A DNA stretch of 64,000 nt, taken from assembly GCA_024682395.1 (NCBI GenBank), contig JAIKZH010000002.1:1-64000 (forward strand). Direction: 5' to 3'. Source of the DNA: Bacteroidaceae bacterium (GTDB lineage Bacteria; Bacteroidota; Bacteroidia; Bacteroidales; Bacteroidaceae). Both the position numbers and the translations under genes were made by a program. Position 1 is the first letter of the stretch; each line of letters starts with the position of its first letter. The notes beneath the pieces were generated by a model. That model had not been told where the DNA came from, made no database searches, and worked only from the letters and a program-made list of their open reading frames with translations. This document shows positions 47,417 to 57,535 of the stretch, piece after piece.

Positions 47417-47466
47417 TAAAATTTAATAATGTTATTACATTTTTATAATATTTAAATAATTATCAA

Positions 47467-47496
47467 TTGCCATGCAAAAAATTATTATTATATTTG
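47467..47496 (+). promoter_or_regulatory. Promoter of uxaC
   Basis: TTG (47467-47469), 19-bp spacer, TATATTTGC (47489-47497), 60 bp before the uxaC start. Confidence 0.6.
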
Positions 47497-47556
47497 CATT
47501 CTATAATACACAACAAGTAATATTACATTTTCAAATCATACAATATTTTTACATTT

Positions 47557-48963
47557 ATGAAAGACTTCATGGACAAAGACTTTCTGTTACAGACACAGAC
47601 AGCACAAAAACTATATCATGAGCAGGCTGCAAAAATGCCTATCATCGACTATCATTGTCACCTCGACCCTAAAATGGTTGCTGAAGACCACAAATTCAAA
47701 TCTATCACAGAACTTTGGTTGGGGGGCGACCACTACAAATGGAGAGCTTTACGTTCAAACGGAATTAGCGAAAAATATATAACTGGTGACGCTTCAGACT
47801 GGGAGAAGTTTGAGAAATGGGCTGAAACTGTTCCATACACTCTACGCAATCCTCTCTACCACTGGACTCATCTGGAACTGCAAACTGGATTCGGTATAAA
47901 GAAACTGTTGAACCCTACTACTGCACGCGAGATATTCGAAGAATGTAACGACAAGATACAGAACGATCCTACATATACCGCACGTGGATTCATGAGAAGA
48001 TATAATGTGGAAGCTGTATGTACTACTGACGACCCAATCGACTCTCTTGAATGGCATAAGAAAACACAAGAAAGCGGATTTGAAATAAAGATGCTTCCTG
48101 CATGGCGACCTGACAAGGCTACTGGTGTGGACAACAGCAAGAACTTCATTGCCTACGTGGAACAACTCTCAAACGTGAGCGGTGTAAAAATCAGCAAATT
48201 CCAAGACCTCATAGATGCTTTACAAAAACGTCATGACTTCTTTGCTGAAAACGGATGTAAACTCTCTGACCACGGAATGGACGAATTCTATGCAGCCGAC
48301 TATACCGACTCTGAGATTAACAACATATTCAACAAAGTATATGGAGGAAACGAACTCACTGAAGAAGAGGTTCTGAAATTCCGTTCATGTATGTTCACCA
48401 TCTTTGCCGAGATGGATTATGAATCAGGATGGGTTCAGCAATTCCACTACGGACCACAACGCAACAACAACTCAAAGATGTTCAAAGCTGTAGGTCCTGA
48501 CACTGGTTTCGACTCTATCGGTCAATGCACAACAGCACGCTCAATGGCTAAGTTCCTCGACCGTCTTGCTGCAAAGGATAAGCTGGCTAAGACAATCATC
48601 TATAACCTCGACCCTGCCGACAACGAAATGGTGGCTGCCATGATTGGTAACTTCCAAGACGACACATGCCCAGGAAAGATACAATGGGGTTCTGGATGGT
48701 GGTTCCTCGACCAGAAACGTGGTATTGAGAACCAATTAAACACATTATCGGTATTAGGCTTGCTCAGCCGCTTCGTGGGCATGCTCACCGATTCACGTTC
48801 ATTCCTTTCATACCCTCGCCATGAATACTTCAGACGTATTCTCTGCAACCTTATAGGTAACGACATAGAAAACGGAGAAATACCAGTTGGCGAAATGAAT
48901 CGTGTAGAACAAATGGTAAAAGATATCAGTTATTACAATGCTAAGAATTATTTCAATTTCTAA
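47557..48963 (+). CDS. uxaC: Uronate (glucuronate/galacturonate) isomerase
   Basis: Interconverts glucuronate and fructuronate, and galacturonate and tagaturonate, in pectin and glucuronide use. The 468-aa protein has the metal-site motif IIDYHCHLDPK near residue 30, KFKSITELWLGGDHYKWRAL, TDDPIDSLEWH and DHGMDEFY, all typical of UxaC in the amidohydrolase superfamily. Length matches. It is the first gene of a long plus-strand run, but a hairpin after its stop may uncouple the following genes. No other uronate genes are in the window. Confidence 0.96.
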   Translation: MKDFMDKDFLLQTQTAQKLYHEQAAKMPIIDYHCHLDPKMVAEDHKFKSITELWLGGDHYKWRALRSNGISEKYITGDASDWEKFEKWAETVPYTLRNPLYHWTHLELQTGFGIKKLLNPTTAREIFEECNDKIQNDPTYTARGFMRRYNVEAVCTTDDPIDSLEWHKKTQESGFEIKMLPAWRPDKATGVDNSKNFIAYVEQLSNVSGVKISKFQDLIDALQKRHDFFAENGCKLSDHGMDEFYAADYTDSEINNIFNKVYGGNELTEEEVLKFRSCMFTIFAEMDYESGWVQQFHYGPQRNNNSKMFKAVGPDTGFDSIGQCTTARSMAKFLDRLAAKDKLAKTIIYNLDPADNEMVAAMIGNFQDDTCPGKIQWGSGWWFLDQKRGIENQLNTLSVLGLLSRFVGMLTDSRSFLSYPRHEYFRRILCNLIGNDIENGEIPVGEMNRVEQMVKDISYYNAKNYFNF

Positions 48964-50323
48964 AATCAAGCATTACATAACCAAAAGTAACCCATTCTTG
49001 AACACTCAAGAATGGGATTTACACTTATGGGGTAATCGCTTTGTCGGGGGAATGGGTGCTGCCCTACTACTTCAACTGACTGCGGTAATGAATAACTGCA
49101 ACAACTGCGGTGGACTGATTCCTACAGCAAAGGCACAGACCAACGTATGCTATGTGGCTAACCTTCGTACCATACAGACAAAAGTAAATGGGGAATGGGG
49201 AAAACCTCCAGTATTGCTGTTGCAAAGCAATAACTACATGGAAATCAGTTTCGACGACCTACAACATAACTATGTGAGATACACATATGCCATAACCCAC
49301 TGCGATGCCACATGGAAGCCTTCTGACCTATATGAAGGCGATTATATGACCGGTATGAACAACGCATATAGGATTGACAACTACACTCAGTCCATGAATA
49401 CCGAAATGATGTATAATCATTATTCCCTAAGAATACCCAACAACGATGTGAAACTATTAGTGAGCGGAAACTACAAAGTGGACATCTACGAAGATGGCGA
49501 CGACGACCCTGTTGCCACAGCTTGTTTCAGTATCGTTGATCCAAAAGTGGGTATCGACATAAGTGTAAGCCCTAACACAGATATCGACTCATACCAAAGT
49601 CATCAACAGGTGGATTTCAATATCAACTACCAAACATACGAGTGTACAAACCCTGAAGCCGAATTCAAACCTGTAGTTGTGCAAAACCGCAGATGGGATA
49701 ATCACGTAAGCGATATCCTCCCTACTTATCTACGCACAAACCAGTTGGTTTATATACACAACCAAAAACTGATATTCGATGCAGGCAACGAATACCGACG
49801 TTTCGAAATACTCGACAGATATGTACCTACCATGCGTATAGAAAGAATGGCATACCAACCTCCATACTATCATGCATACTTGTTTGGCGACAAACCACGA
49901 ACCAACTACAAATACGACCAGGATCAAGACGGCAGATACTATGTGCGCAACAGCGACAACTATGAGAACGACTCAGAGAGTGATTATTTCTACACACACT
50001 TCACTTTGAACATGCCTGAGATTACGGGAGGCAACGTGTATATTCATGGCGACCTGACATATGGCTTGTTTACTGACGACAACAAGATGGAATATAACAT
50101 GATTGACCATCAGTATGAAAAGACCCTGCTACTTAAACAAGGGTCATACAACTACCAATATCTGTTTATTCCAAATGGTTCGGAGGAAGCAACAGGCAAC
50201 ATGACCGAAGGTGATTTCCACCAGACAGAAAACGAATACTACATTTATGTGTATCATCGTCCTTTTGGAGGAAGATACGACAAACTTGTTGCATTTAAAG
50301 CACTTACATACAAACCACAATGA
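48938..50323 (+). CDS. Type IX secretion plug-type protein (DUF5103)
   Basis: The protein body has the DUF5103/T9SS plug features: YVRYTYAITHCDATWKPSDL, EGDYMTGMNNAYRIDNYTQS, NHYSLRIPNNDVKLLVSGNY with KVDIYEDGDDD, and the C-terminal EYYIYVYHRPFGGRYDKLVA. Plug proteins cap the outer-membrane channel of the type IX system. The start is uncertain: the 461-aa frame begins inside uxaC and its first 38 residues encode a perfect 11-bp hairpin, so initiation at the ATG at 49052 is more plausible, though its signal sequence is unusual. It overlaps the next gene by 4 bp. Confidence 0.8.
   Translation: MLRIISISKIKHYITKSNPFLNTQEWDLHLWGNRFVGGMGAALLLQLTAVMNNCNNCGGLIPTAKAQTNVCYVANLRTIQTKVNGEWGKPPVLLLQSNNYMEISFDDLQHNYVRYTYAITHCDATWKPSDLYEGDYMTGMNNAYRIDNYTQSMNTEMMYNHYSLRIPNNDVKLLVSGNYKVDIYEDGDDDPVATACFSIVDPKVGIDISVSPNTDIDSYQSHQQVDFNINYQTYECTNPEAEFKPVVVQNRRWDNHVSDILPTYLRTNQLVYIHNQKLIFDAGNEYRRFEILDRYVPTMRIERMAYQPPYYHAYLFGDKPRTNYKYDQDQDGRYYVRNSDNYENDSESDYFYTHFTLNMPEITGGNVYIHGDLTYGLFTDDNKMEYNMIDHQYEKTLLLKQGSYNYQYLFIPNGSEEATGNMTEGDFHQTENEYYIYVYHRPFGGRYDKLVAFKALTYKPQ
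48991..49016 (+). terminator. Hairpin after uxaC inside the annotated 5' end of the plug gene
   Basis: A perfect 11-bp stem CCCATTCTTGA/TCAAGAATGGG with a 4-nt loop, 28 bp after the uxaC stop. The T-run is short (ATTT), so it may attenuate rather than terminate. Confidence 0.6.
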
Positions 50324-53181
50324 TAAAAAAGCAAACATATCGATTCTTGCTGATTCTGTTTCTTTTATCAATGATTTTTCCTTTGACTAAGATTCAGAAT
50401 TGCTCCCTACATGCTCAATCCATGCGCGGAATGGTTCTGAACTATTTTACAAACTACAAAAGAAACGATCAGTATATAAAAAGTTCAACTCTCGATAGTA
50501 TCATCACAGACAAACAACACAAAAAAATAAAGATATATGCAAGCGGCGGATTCAAAGAACAGATATTCACAGAGGATGTTGTGGAGAATATCTACTCTGA
50601 AATTGGCAAATGCATACCCGACTCGCTATCGCACTACGACTTAAATGTAATTACTGACAATCACGAGATACACGACCTCATTCCAAATGCTATAAGAACA
50701 AGTAGAATCTCAAAGGAAAGACTGCCCGAGAAGTATTATAACGGACATCCATGGGTTACTGCATCCGAAAAGCCATACAAAGCCCACAAAGGTCTGGACG
50801 GCGTGCATCTGGCTCTATGGCAAAGCCACGGAGCATATTGGGCTAACGACAAAAACTCATGGAAATGGCAACGTCCACGACTGTTCTGTACGACTGAAGA
50901 CTTGTTCTCACAGTCGTTCGTCATTCCATATATTATCCCTATGCTGGAGAACGCAGGGGCTTATGTGTTCACTCCAAGAGACAGGGACTGGCAAAACAAC
51001 GAAATCCTGACTGACAACGACAACCCACAGACTTATATCGAAACTGGAAAATGGGAAAAGACCGACTCGGCTGGTTTTGCTTCACTCAAACAAATTTATG
51101 CGTTTGGCGAAAACCCATTCAAAAGCGGTACAACCAGAATGATAAAGACTGAGTCTCCACATAAAGCAGCTGCCAAAGCCGAATGGGTGCCTGAAATCCA
51201 CGAGGACGGCAATTATGCTGTATATGTGGCGTACACTACCCTACACAACAGCATACCTGATGCCCACTACACCGTTGTACACAAAGGTATTAACACATCA
51301 TTTAAAGTAAACCAACAAATGGGTGGCGGCACTTGGGTGTATCTGGGAACGTTCAACTTTGAGGCAAACAATCCACACAACAACAAAATTATACTCACTA
51401 ATGCAAGTGAACATAACGGAGTTGTCACAGCCGATGCCGTAAGACTGGGTAGCGGAAATGGTAATATAGCAAGAAGCAACGGCACACAGAGAATTGAAAA
51501 AGGAAACACATCGGGACTGCCACGATGGGCTGAAGCTGCTACATATTATGCACAATGGGCTGGAATGCCTGAATATGTGTATAACCGATACAACGGAGCC
51601 AACGACTACAACAACGACTTGTGGGCACGACCAAATACTATTAACTATCTGTCAGGCGGTAGTGTGTTTATGCCTGATACCACAGGATTGAACATCCCTT
51701 TTGAACTCGCCATGGCTTTCCATACCGATGCTGGATTTAATCGCGACGAAAGTTTCATCGGTTCGCTTGCCATATGCTCAACCGACTATTACAACGGCAA
51801 GACACGCAATGGTCAGGACCGTTATGCAAGTTACGACCTCGCATCGCTCTTTCTCAACGGACTGCAGAAAGACATGAAGAAATACAACTGGCAGATTCGT
51901 CAGGTTTGGAACAGAAACTATTGCGAGACAAGAGAGACCCAAATTCCTTCGACCATACTTGAGATGTTGTCGCACCAAAACTATGCCGACATGCGCATGG
52001 GATATGACCCTCGTTTCAAGTTCGACTTCAGTCGCTCTGTTTATAAATCAATCGTGAAATATATTGCAAGCCAACATAAAACTGAATACACAATACAGCC
52101 TCTGCCTATACATAACTTCGCTGTAAAACTCAACGAGGAAAAAAGCTGTGCTATACTTAGTTGGGACGAAACCGTTGACAATTACGAACCAACTGCCGAA
52201 CCTAACGGATATATTGTATATACAAGAATTGACCACGGAGATTTTGACAACGGAAAACGTTTCAACGGAAAGACTGCGTTCATAGATATGATTCCGGGGA
52301 AGCAGTATTCATTCAAGGTTTGTGCTGTAAACCATGGAGGTATAAGTTTCCCTTCAGAAACTCTTTCAGCCTACATCGCACCTAACAATATAGGAACCAT
52401 ACTCATTGTTAATGCGTTTAACCGACTTGAAGGACCTGCGTGTGTAAATAATGATTCAATACAAGGATTTGACCTCGACAAAGACCCTGGCGTTCAATAT
52501 GGGGCTTTTGCTGGATTCTGTGGCAGACAGATAACATACAGCAAGAAAAACATGGGAAGTGAAGCCACCTCAGGAACTGGTTACAGCGGTAAAGAACTCG
52601 AAGGTCAAATAATCATGGGAAACACCTTCGACTATGTCGCCCTTCACGGACAAGGTATAAAAGAACAAGGTATTCACTCATATACGTCATGCTCAGAAGA
52701 AGCATTCCTCAAGAAGGTGCCATCACCAAACGACTATAAGATGATCGACATAATATTCGGAGTAGAAAAAAGTGCCAAAAACGAAACGGTAAACCTCTTA
52801 AAGGAATATTGTGCAAAAGGTGGTAGATTATTAATAAGCGGAGCAACTCCTTCATATGAGAAATGGAGCGAACTGGGACACTTGGCATTACATGCACCAA
52901 TACACGAATATTGTATCGACGGACTAAGAGGTTGTGATTTAAGCATGCACTTATATCGCGAGATGAACAACAAGAGCTATGCTGTGCCATATATAACCAC
53001 AATGGATGCAGACGAAAAAGCATTTGTGATGATGCTATACTCAAACAACGCCCCTGCTGCTGTGGCTTACGACGGAACAGATTACAAAACCATAATGTTG
53101 GGATTTCCTCTTGAAAGTATTAAAGAAGACCATGCACGCAACACATTGATGCAAGCGATAACTAATTTCTTATGCAAATAA
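50320..53181 (+). CDS. Exported amidase-like protein with golvesin and FnIII domains
   Basis: The 953-aa protein has a signal peptide (about 1-33). An N-acetylmuramoyl-L-alanine amidase-like domain is split around a golvesin-type beta insert: GVHLALWQSHGAYW near 165, insert about 295-380 (NYAVYVAYTTL, WVYLGTFNFEANNP, VTADAVRLGSG), then PFELAMAFHTDAGF and STILEMLSHQNYADM with His and Glu residues placed as in zinc amidases. A fibronectin type III domain (about 610-685) and a C-terminal flavodoxin-like region follow. Such proteins are often annotated xanthan lyase in Bacteroides; I think amidase is likelier. Overlaps the previous gene by 4 bp and the next by 10 bp. Confidence 0.8.
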   Translation: MIKKQTYRFLLILFLLSMIFPLTKIQNCSLHAQSMRGMVLNYFTNYKRNDQYIKSSTLDSIITDKQHKKIKIYASGGFKEQIFTEDVVENIYSEIGKCIPDSLSHYDLNVITDNHEIHDLIPNAIRTSRISKERLPEKYYNGHPWVTASEKPYKAHKGLDGVHLALWQSHGAYWANDKNSWKWQRPRLFCTTEDLFSQSFVIPYIIPMLENAGAYVFTPRDRDWQNNEILTDNDNPQTYIETGKWEKTDSAGFASLKQIYAFGENPFKSGTTRMIKTESPHKAAAKAEWVPEIHEDGNYAVYVAYTTLHNSIPDAHYTVVHKGINTSFKVNQQMGGGTWVYLGTFNFEANNPHNNKIILTNASEHNGVVTADAVRLGSGNGNIARSNGTQRIEKGNTSGLPRWAEAATYYAQWAGMPEYVYNRYNGANDYNNDLWARPNTINYLSGGSVFMPDTTGLNIPFELAMAFHTDAGFNRDESFIGSLAICSTDYYNGKTRNGQDRYASYDLASLFLNGLQKDMKKYNWQIRQVWNRNYCETRETQIPSTILEMLSHQNYADMRMGYDPRFKFDFSRSVYKSIVKYIASQHKTEYTIQPLPIHNFAVKLNEEKSCAILSWDETVDNYEPTAEPNGYIVYTRIDHGDFDNGKRFNGKTAFIDMIPGKQYSFKVCAVNHGGISFPSETLSAYIAPNNIGTILIVNAFNRLEGPACVNNDSIQGFDLDKDPGVQYGAFAGFCGRQITYSKKNMGSEATSGTGYSGKELEGQIIMGNTFDYVALHGQGIKEQGIHSYTSCSEEAFLKKVPSPNDYKMIDIIFGVEKSAKNETVNLLKEYCAKGGRLLISGATPSYEKWSELGHLALHAPIHEYCIDGLRGCDLSMHLYREMNNKSYAVPYITTMDADEKAFVMMLYSNNAPAAVAYDGTDYKTIMLGFPLESIKEDHARNTLMQAITNFLCK

Positions 53182-55079
53182 ACAACACAGAACATACAGA
53201 ATACAATACAGATAAATTTCTGCCAACAACCAAGAAGGAAGTAGAACAACGTGGATGGGATTATATTGATGTCATCATCTTCTCAGGTGATGCATATGTG
53301 GATCACCCATCGTTTGCTGCTGCTGTGATAGGACGAATACTTGAGGCTGAAGGCTATCGTGTGGCTATCGTCCCACAACCCGATTGGCATGGTGATTTCC
53401 GTGATTTCAAGAAATTAGGCGAGCCTCGTCTGTTCTTTGCCATCGCCCCTGGATGTATGGACTCAATGGTCAACAAATATACAGCAAGAAAACGCCTTAG
53501 AAGTGAAGACGCATATACACCCGACGGACGTCACGACAAACGACCAGAATATCCTACAATTGTATATACTGAAATCCTAAAGACATTATACCCTGATACA
53601 CCTGTAGTAATTGGCGGCATCGAGGCATCAATGCGAAGGATAACGCATTACGACTATTGGCAAGACCGCTTACGCCCAAGCATACTCATTGATAGTGGAG
53701 CCGACTTATTGATTTATGGTATGGGAGAACTCCCTATCGTTTCGTTAGCCAACCTACTGAACGACGAGTTAATCAATCACGATCTGGATAAAATCAGTTC
53801 TGATACGTTCCACCGACTTGTCATCACCAAGACACAACCACAGACGGCTATCGTGCTGACCGACAAAGAACTAAAGACCAACGATGATGACATCATTCTT
53901 TTTTCTCACGAAGAGTGTTTGAAAGATAAAAAGAAACAAGCACAAAATGTGAGACATATAGAAGAGGAATCAAACAGAATGTATGCTCAAAGAATCATAC
54001 AGAAAACTCAGATAACTCCTCATAAAAGACCTGAGATTAAAGGGATGACATATGCCATAGTAGTAAATCCTCCCTACCCCCCAATGTCGCAATCGCAAGT
54101 TGACCACTCGTTCGACCTGCCATATACTCGTTTGCCACACCCAAAATACAAAGGAAAGAGAATTCCAGCATATGACATGATTAAGTTCTCTGTAAACATG
54201 CACAGAGGATGCTTCGGTGGATGTGCGTTCTGTACTATATCTGCCCATCAAGGCAAGTTCATAGTAAGCCGAAGCAAACAGAGCATCATGAAGGAAATCA
54301 AACAAATCGTTAAGATGCCTGATTTTAAAGGATATTTGAGCGATTTAGGTGGTCCGAGTGCCAACATGTACATGATGGGTGGAATAGACAAGTCTATATG
54401 CAAGAAATGTAAACGTCCGTCGTGCATTCACCCTAAAGTATGTAAAAACCTGAATACCGACCACTCTCCGCTTCTTGACATATATCACGAGGTAGATGCC
54501 CTACCCGAAATCAAGAAAAGTTTTATCGGTAGTGGAGTCAGATACGACTTGATTCTGCATCACTCTGACAACGAGAAAATCAACAAGACAAACCTCAGAT
54601 ACGCAAGAGAATTGATAGAACATCATGTGAGTGGACGACTTAAAGTAGCACCTGAACACACGAGTGATAATGTGTTGAGACTCATGAGGAAACCTCCCTT
54701 TCAGTTATTCTATGACTTTAAGAGATTATTCGACAACGTAAACAAAAATGCTCATCTGAATCAACAACTCATACCATACTTCATCAGTAGCCACCCTGGA
54801 TGCACAAACAAAGACATGGCACAACTGGCTGATCTGACACGAAAGATGGGATACAAACTGGAACAAGTGCAGGATTTTACACCTACACCAATGACTATAT
54901 CTACTGAGACTTGGTACACAGGTTATCACCCCTACACACTGGAACCTGTTTATTCAGCAAAGACACCCGAGGAGAAAAAACAACAGAACCAATATTTCTT
55001 CTGGTATAAAGACCAGTCAAACCAAAACGAGAACAAAGCACAAAACAAAACTACTAAGAAGAAACATAAAAGGAGATAA
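53172..55079 (+). CDS. YgiQ-family radical SAM protein
   Basis: The 635-aa protein has an N-terminal extension typical of YgiQ (WDYIDVIIFSGDAYVDHPSF), a B12-independent radical SAM core with MHRGCFGGCAFCTISAHQGK (CxxxCxxC, about residue 348), DLGGPSANMYMMGG, and the C-terminal HPGCTNKDMAQLA and YTLEPVYSAKTPEEKK region. A second Cys cluster (CKKCKRPSCIHPKVC) may bind another Fe-S centre. The substrate is unknown. It begins 10 bp before the previous stop, and the Pif1-like gene follows by 9 bp. Confidence 0.9.
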   Translation: MQINNTEHTEYNTDKFLPTTKKEVEQRGWDYIDVIIFSGDAYVDHPSFAAAVIGRILEAEGYRVAIVPQPDWHGDFRDFKKLGEPRLFFAIAPGCMDSMVNKYTARKRLRSEDAYTPDGRHDKRPEYPTIVYTEILKTLYPDTPVVIGGIEASMRRITHYDYWQDRLRPSILIDSGADLLIYGMGELPIVSLANLLNDELINHDLDKISSDTFHRLVITKTQPQTAIVLTDKELKTNDDDIILFSHEECLKDKKKQAQNVRHIEEESNRMYAQRIIQKTQITPHKRPEIKGMTYAIVVNPPYPPMSQSQVDHSFDLPYTRLPHPKYKGKRIPAYDMIKFSVNMHRGCFGGCAFCTISAHQGKFIVSRSKQSIMKEIKQIVKMPDFKGYLSDLGGPSANMYMMGGIDKSICKKCKRPSCIHPKVCKNLNTDHSPLLDIYHEVDALPEIKKSFIGSGVRYDLILHHSDNEKINKTNLRYARELIEHHVSGRLKVAPEHTSDNVLRLMRKPPFQLFYDFKRLFDNVNKNAHLNQQLIPYFISSHPGCTNKDMAQLADLTRKMGYKLEQVQDFTPTPMTISTETWYTGYHPYTLEPVYSAKTPEEKKQQNQYFFWYKDQSNQNENKAQNKTTKKKHKRR

Positions 55080-55088
55080 TCTGTCAGA

Positions 55089-57317
55089 ATGGACACACCA
55101 GTGAAGATAAACTATAACAACAACGAAGACTTAGAGGTTGCATGGCAATTTATTGCAAATACCGACAAATCTGTTTTTCTAACAGGAAAGGCTGGAACAG
55201 GTAAGACCACTTTCCTAAAAAGAATATTGGAGTTGTCACCTAAACGGAAGGTGGTGGTGGCCCCAACTGGAGTTGCCGCAATTAACGCACAAGGTGTGAC
55301 CATACATTCATTCTTTCAGATTCCCTTCTCGCCATATATCCCTGGCACAACATATATAGAGGACAGAAACAAACGATATAAATTCAGTAAAGAAAAGAAA
55401 CAAATACTCAAGACACTCGACTTGATGATTATCGACGAGATATCAATGGTCAGATGTGATTTACTGGATGCAATTGATAATGTGTTGCGTAACTACAAAA
55501 ACCGTGACCTTCCTTTCGGTGGTGTACAACTGCTGCTCATCGGCGATTTATATCAGTTGGCACCCATTGCCGTTGAAAAAGAATGGAACATGCTAAAGGA
55601 GTATTATGACACTCCATATTTCTTCAGTAGCAAGGCTCTACAACAAATAGATTACGTAACTATAGAACTCAAACAGATTTACCGACAGACCGACAACCAG
55701 TTTATCGGCATCCTCAACAAAATACGTGAGAACTGCCTCGACCAAGCATCAATAGACATTCTCAACAGCAGAGTGGACACCAATGCTCTCAACCCGAATT
55801 ATTATACTACTCAAGACGATGGTAACTCTGAGGATAAAGCTGAACCTATCAGACTGACAACACATAACAACACATCAAATAATTATAACCAATCGAAACT
55901 TGACGCAATAAACAAACCTATACACACTTTTGAAGCAACTATCATCGATAATTTTCCTGAATCGGCATATCCTGCAGAAAAACTATTATCGCTAAAAGTG
56001 GGAGCACAGGTTATGTTTATCAAGAACGACACCACGAGCGGAAAACATCTGTATTATAACGGAAAAATCGGAGTTATTATAGATATTGTGAAAGATAGCG
56101 TGATTGTGAAATGTCCCGAAGACGAGGAGTCAATACTTGTCACACAAGAAACATGGGAAAACACACGTTATGTCATCGACGAGGAAACCAAAGAAATCAA
56201 AACCGAAGTTGAGGGAGAATTCCGACAGATTCCTCTTCGATTAGCATGGGCAATCACCATTCATAAAAGCCAAGGATTAACCTTTAACCAAGCAGTGGTA
56301 GATATAAACAACTCATTCACTCACGGACAAGTATATGTAGCGATAAGCCGATGTAGGTCGCTTGAAGGTCTTAAACTGACACAACCGATAAATCCGCTTT
56401 CAATAATTAACGACAGAAGCATTAACACATTTATCGACACAAATATATCTCTGTCGGAAAACTCAAAACAGAAATTACCTGTGATAGAACAAGAATATTT
56501 CGTAAAACTCATTGACGAATTATTCGACTTTAATGAAATCACGGGAAACATAAATTACGTGTATAGAATTCTTCAAGAACATCTTTATAAAAAACATGAA
56601 GAACTGATTAATCAATGTACAGAAACTATCGCTGCTCTTGACCAGAAGATTATTCAGGTGGCAAGTACATTCAAAAAACAATATTGTAACATTATAAGAA
56701 CATCGGAAGATGTACGCACAGATGAAAGACTTCAAGAACGTATTCAAAAAGGTGCGGAGTATTTTGCCACACAAGTTCACGAGATATTCGACACATTATT
56801 AAAAGACATTAAAATTGATATAACAAACAAAACAATAGCCAAACAATATAAGGGAGCAACAGATAATCTCACAGAAAGCATTAACTTTAAGAGTGCGTTA
56901 CTTGAATCAATTCAAGAACATGGTTTTTCAATTCAGACCTACTTAAACGATAAAGCACTTTGTCTGTTAAACGACACACCACAAAAGAAAAAGAAAGCAA
57001 AGAAAGTTAAAGAGCCAAAAATTTCCACACAAGAAATCACACTCAGATTAATACGTGAAGGAAAGAGCATAAAAGAGATTGCCGACATCAGAAATCTTGG
57101 TATCAGCACAATTGAAAATCATCTCGTGGCACTAATCACAAAAGACGAGATAGATGTAAAAGAATTCGTTGACAAAGACAAACAGAATAAAATCAAAATT
57201 GCTGTCATAAAATATGGCTTGGACGCCCCACTCTCACAAATAAAAGAGTCACTACCCTCTACAATCTCATATGGCGACATCAAGATTGTATTGGCAGACA
57301 TCAAAAAACAAATTTGA
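55089..57317 (+). CDS. Pif1-like helicase with C-terminal helix-turn-helix
   Basis: An SF1B helicase, likely acting 5'-3' on structured DNA. The 742-aa protein has Walker A GKAGTGKTTFLK near 33, VAPTGVAAINAQG and HSFFQIP, the DEAD-box-like IIDEISMVRCDLLD, GDLYQLAPI, and the SF1 motif VI-type VAISRCRSLEGLKL after the HKSQGLTF segment. The C-terminal third is helical, ending in an HTH_40/RQC-type domain (EITLRLIREGKSIKEIADIR). It closes the plus-strand run starting at uxaC. Confidence 0.9.
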   Translation: MDTPVKINYNNNEDLEVAWQFIANTDKSVFLTGKAGTGKTTFLKRILELSPKRKVVVAPTGVAAINAQGVTIHSFFQIPFSPYIPGTTYIEDRNKRYKFSKEKKQILKTLDLMIIDEISMVRCDLLDAIDNVLRNYKNRDLPFGGVQLLLIGDLYQLAPIAVEKEWNMLKEYYDTPYFFSSKALQQIDYVTIELKQIYRQTDNQFIGILNKIRENCLDQASIDILNSRVDTNALNPNYYTTQDDGNSEDKAEPIRLTTHNNTSNNYNQSKLDAINKPIHTFEATIIDNFPESAYPAEKLLSLKVGAQVMFIKNDTTSGKHLYYNGKIGVIIDIVKDSVIVKCPEDEESILVTQETWENTRYVIDEETKEIKTEVEGEFRQIPLRLAWAITIHKSQGLTFNQAVVDINNSFTHGQVYVAISRCRSLEGLKLTQPINPLSIINDRSINTFIDTNISLSENSKQKLPVIEQEYFVKLIDELFDFNEITGNINYVYRILQEHLYKKHEELINQCTETIAALDQKIIQVASTFKKQYCNIIRTSEDVRTDERLQERIQKGAEYFATQVHEIFDTLLKDIKIDITNKTIAKQYKGATDNLTESINFKSALLESIQEHGFSIQTYLNDKALCLLNDTPQKKKKAKKVKEPKISTQEITLRLIREGKSIKEIADIRNLGISTIENHLVALITKDEIDVKEFVDKDKQNKIKIAVIKYGLDAPLSQIKESLPSTISYGDIKIVLADIKKQI

Positions 57318-57470
57318 CAATTTGCATTACCATTCAGATTGTGTATTTCACCTACGAATTAACATTTAACTCTCAACCCTCAATTTTATATGATAATTGA
57401 CATGTGATGGTTAAAAACACAAAATATCTAAAAAAGTGAAAGAATAATTTTTTGTTTTCGCGGAAAGTTA

Positions 57471-57478
57471 TATCTTTG
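57471..57478 (+). promoter_or_regulatory. -7 element upstream of the decarboxylase-like gene
   Basis: TATCTTTGC, 57 bp before the start. A TTG lies only 16 bp upstream, shorter than usual. Confidence 0.45.
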
Positions 57479-57535
57479 CAAATGATAAAGAACATAAGTC
57501 TGAAAAAATAACTAATCTAAAAACAGAAAACGATT

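Noticed and set aside
50320-53181. Xanthan lyase annotation for the 953-aa exported protein
   Set aside because: No polysaccharide-lyase motif is visible; the His/Glu segments fit an amidase-like zinc site with a golvesin-type insert better.
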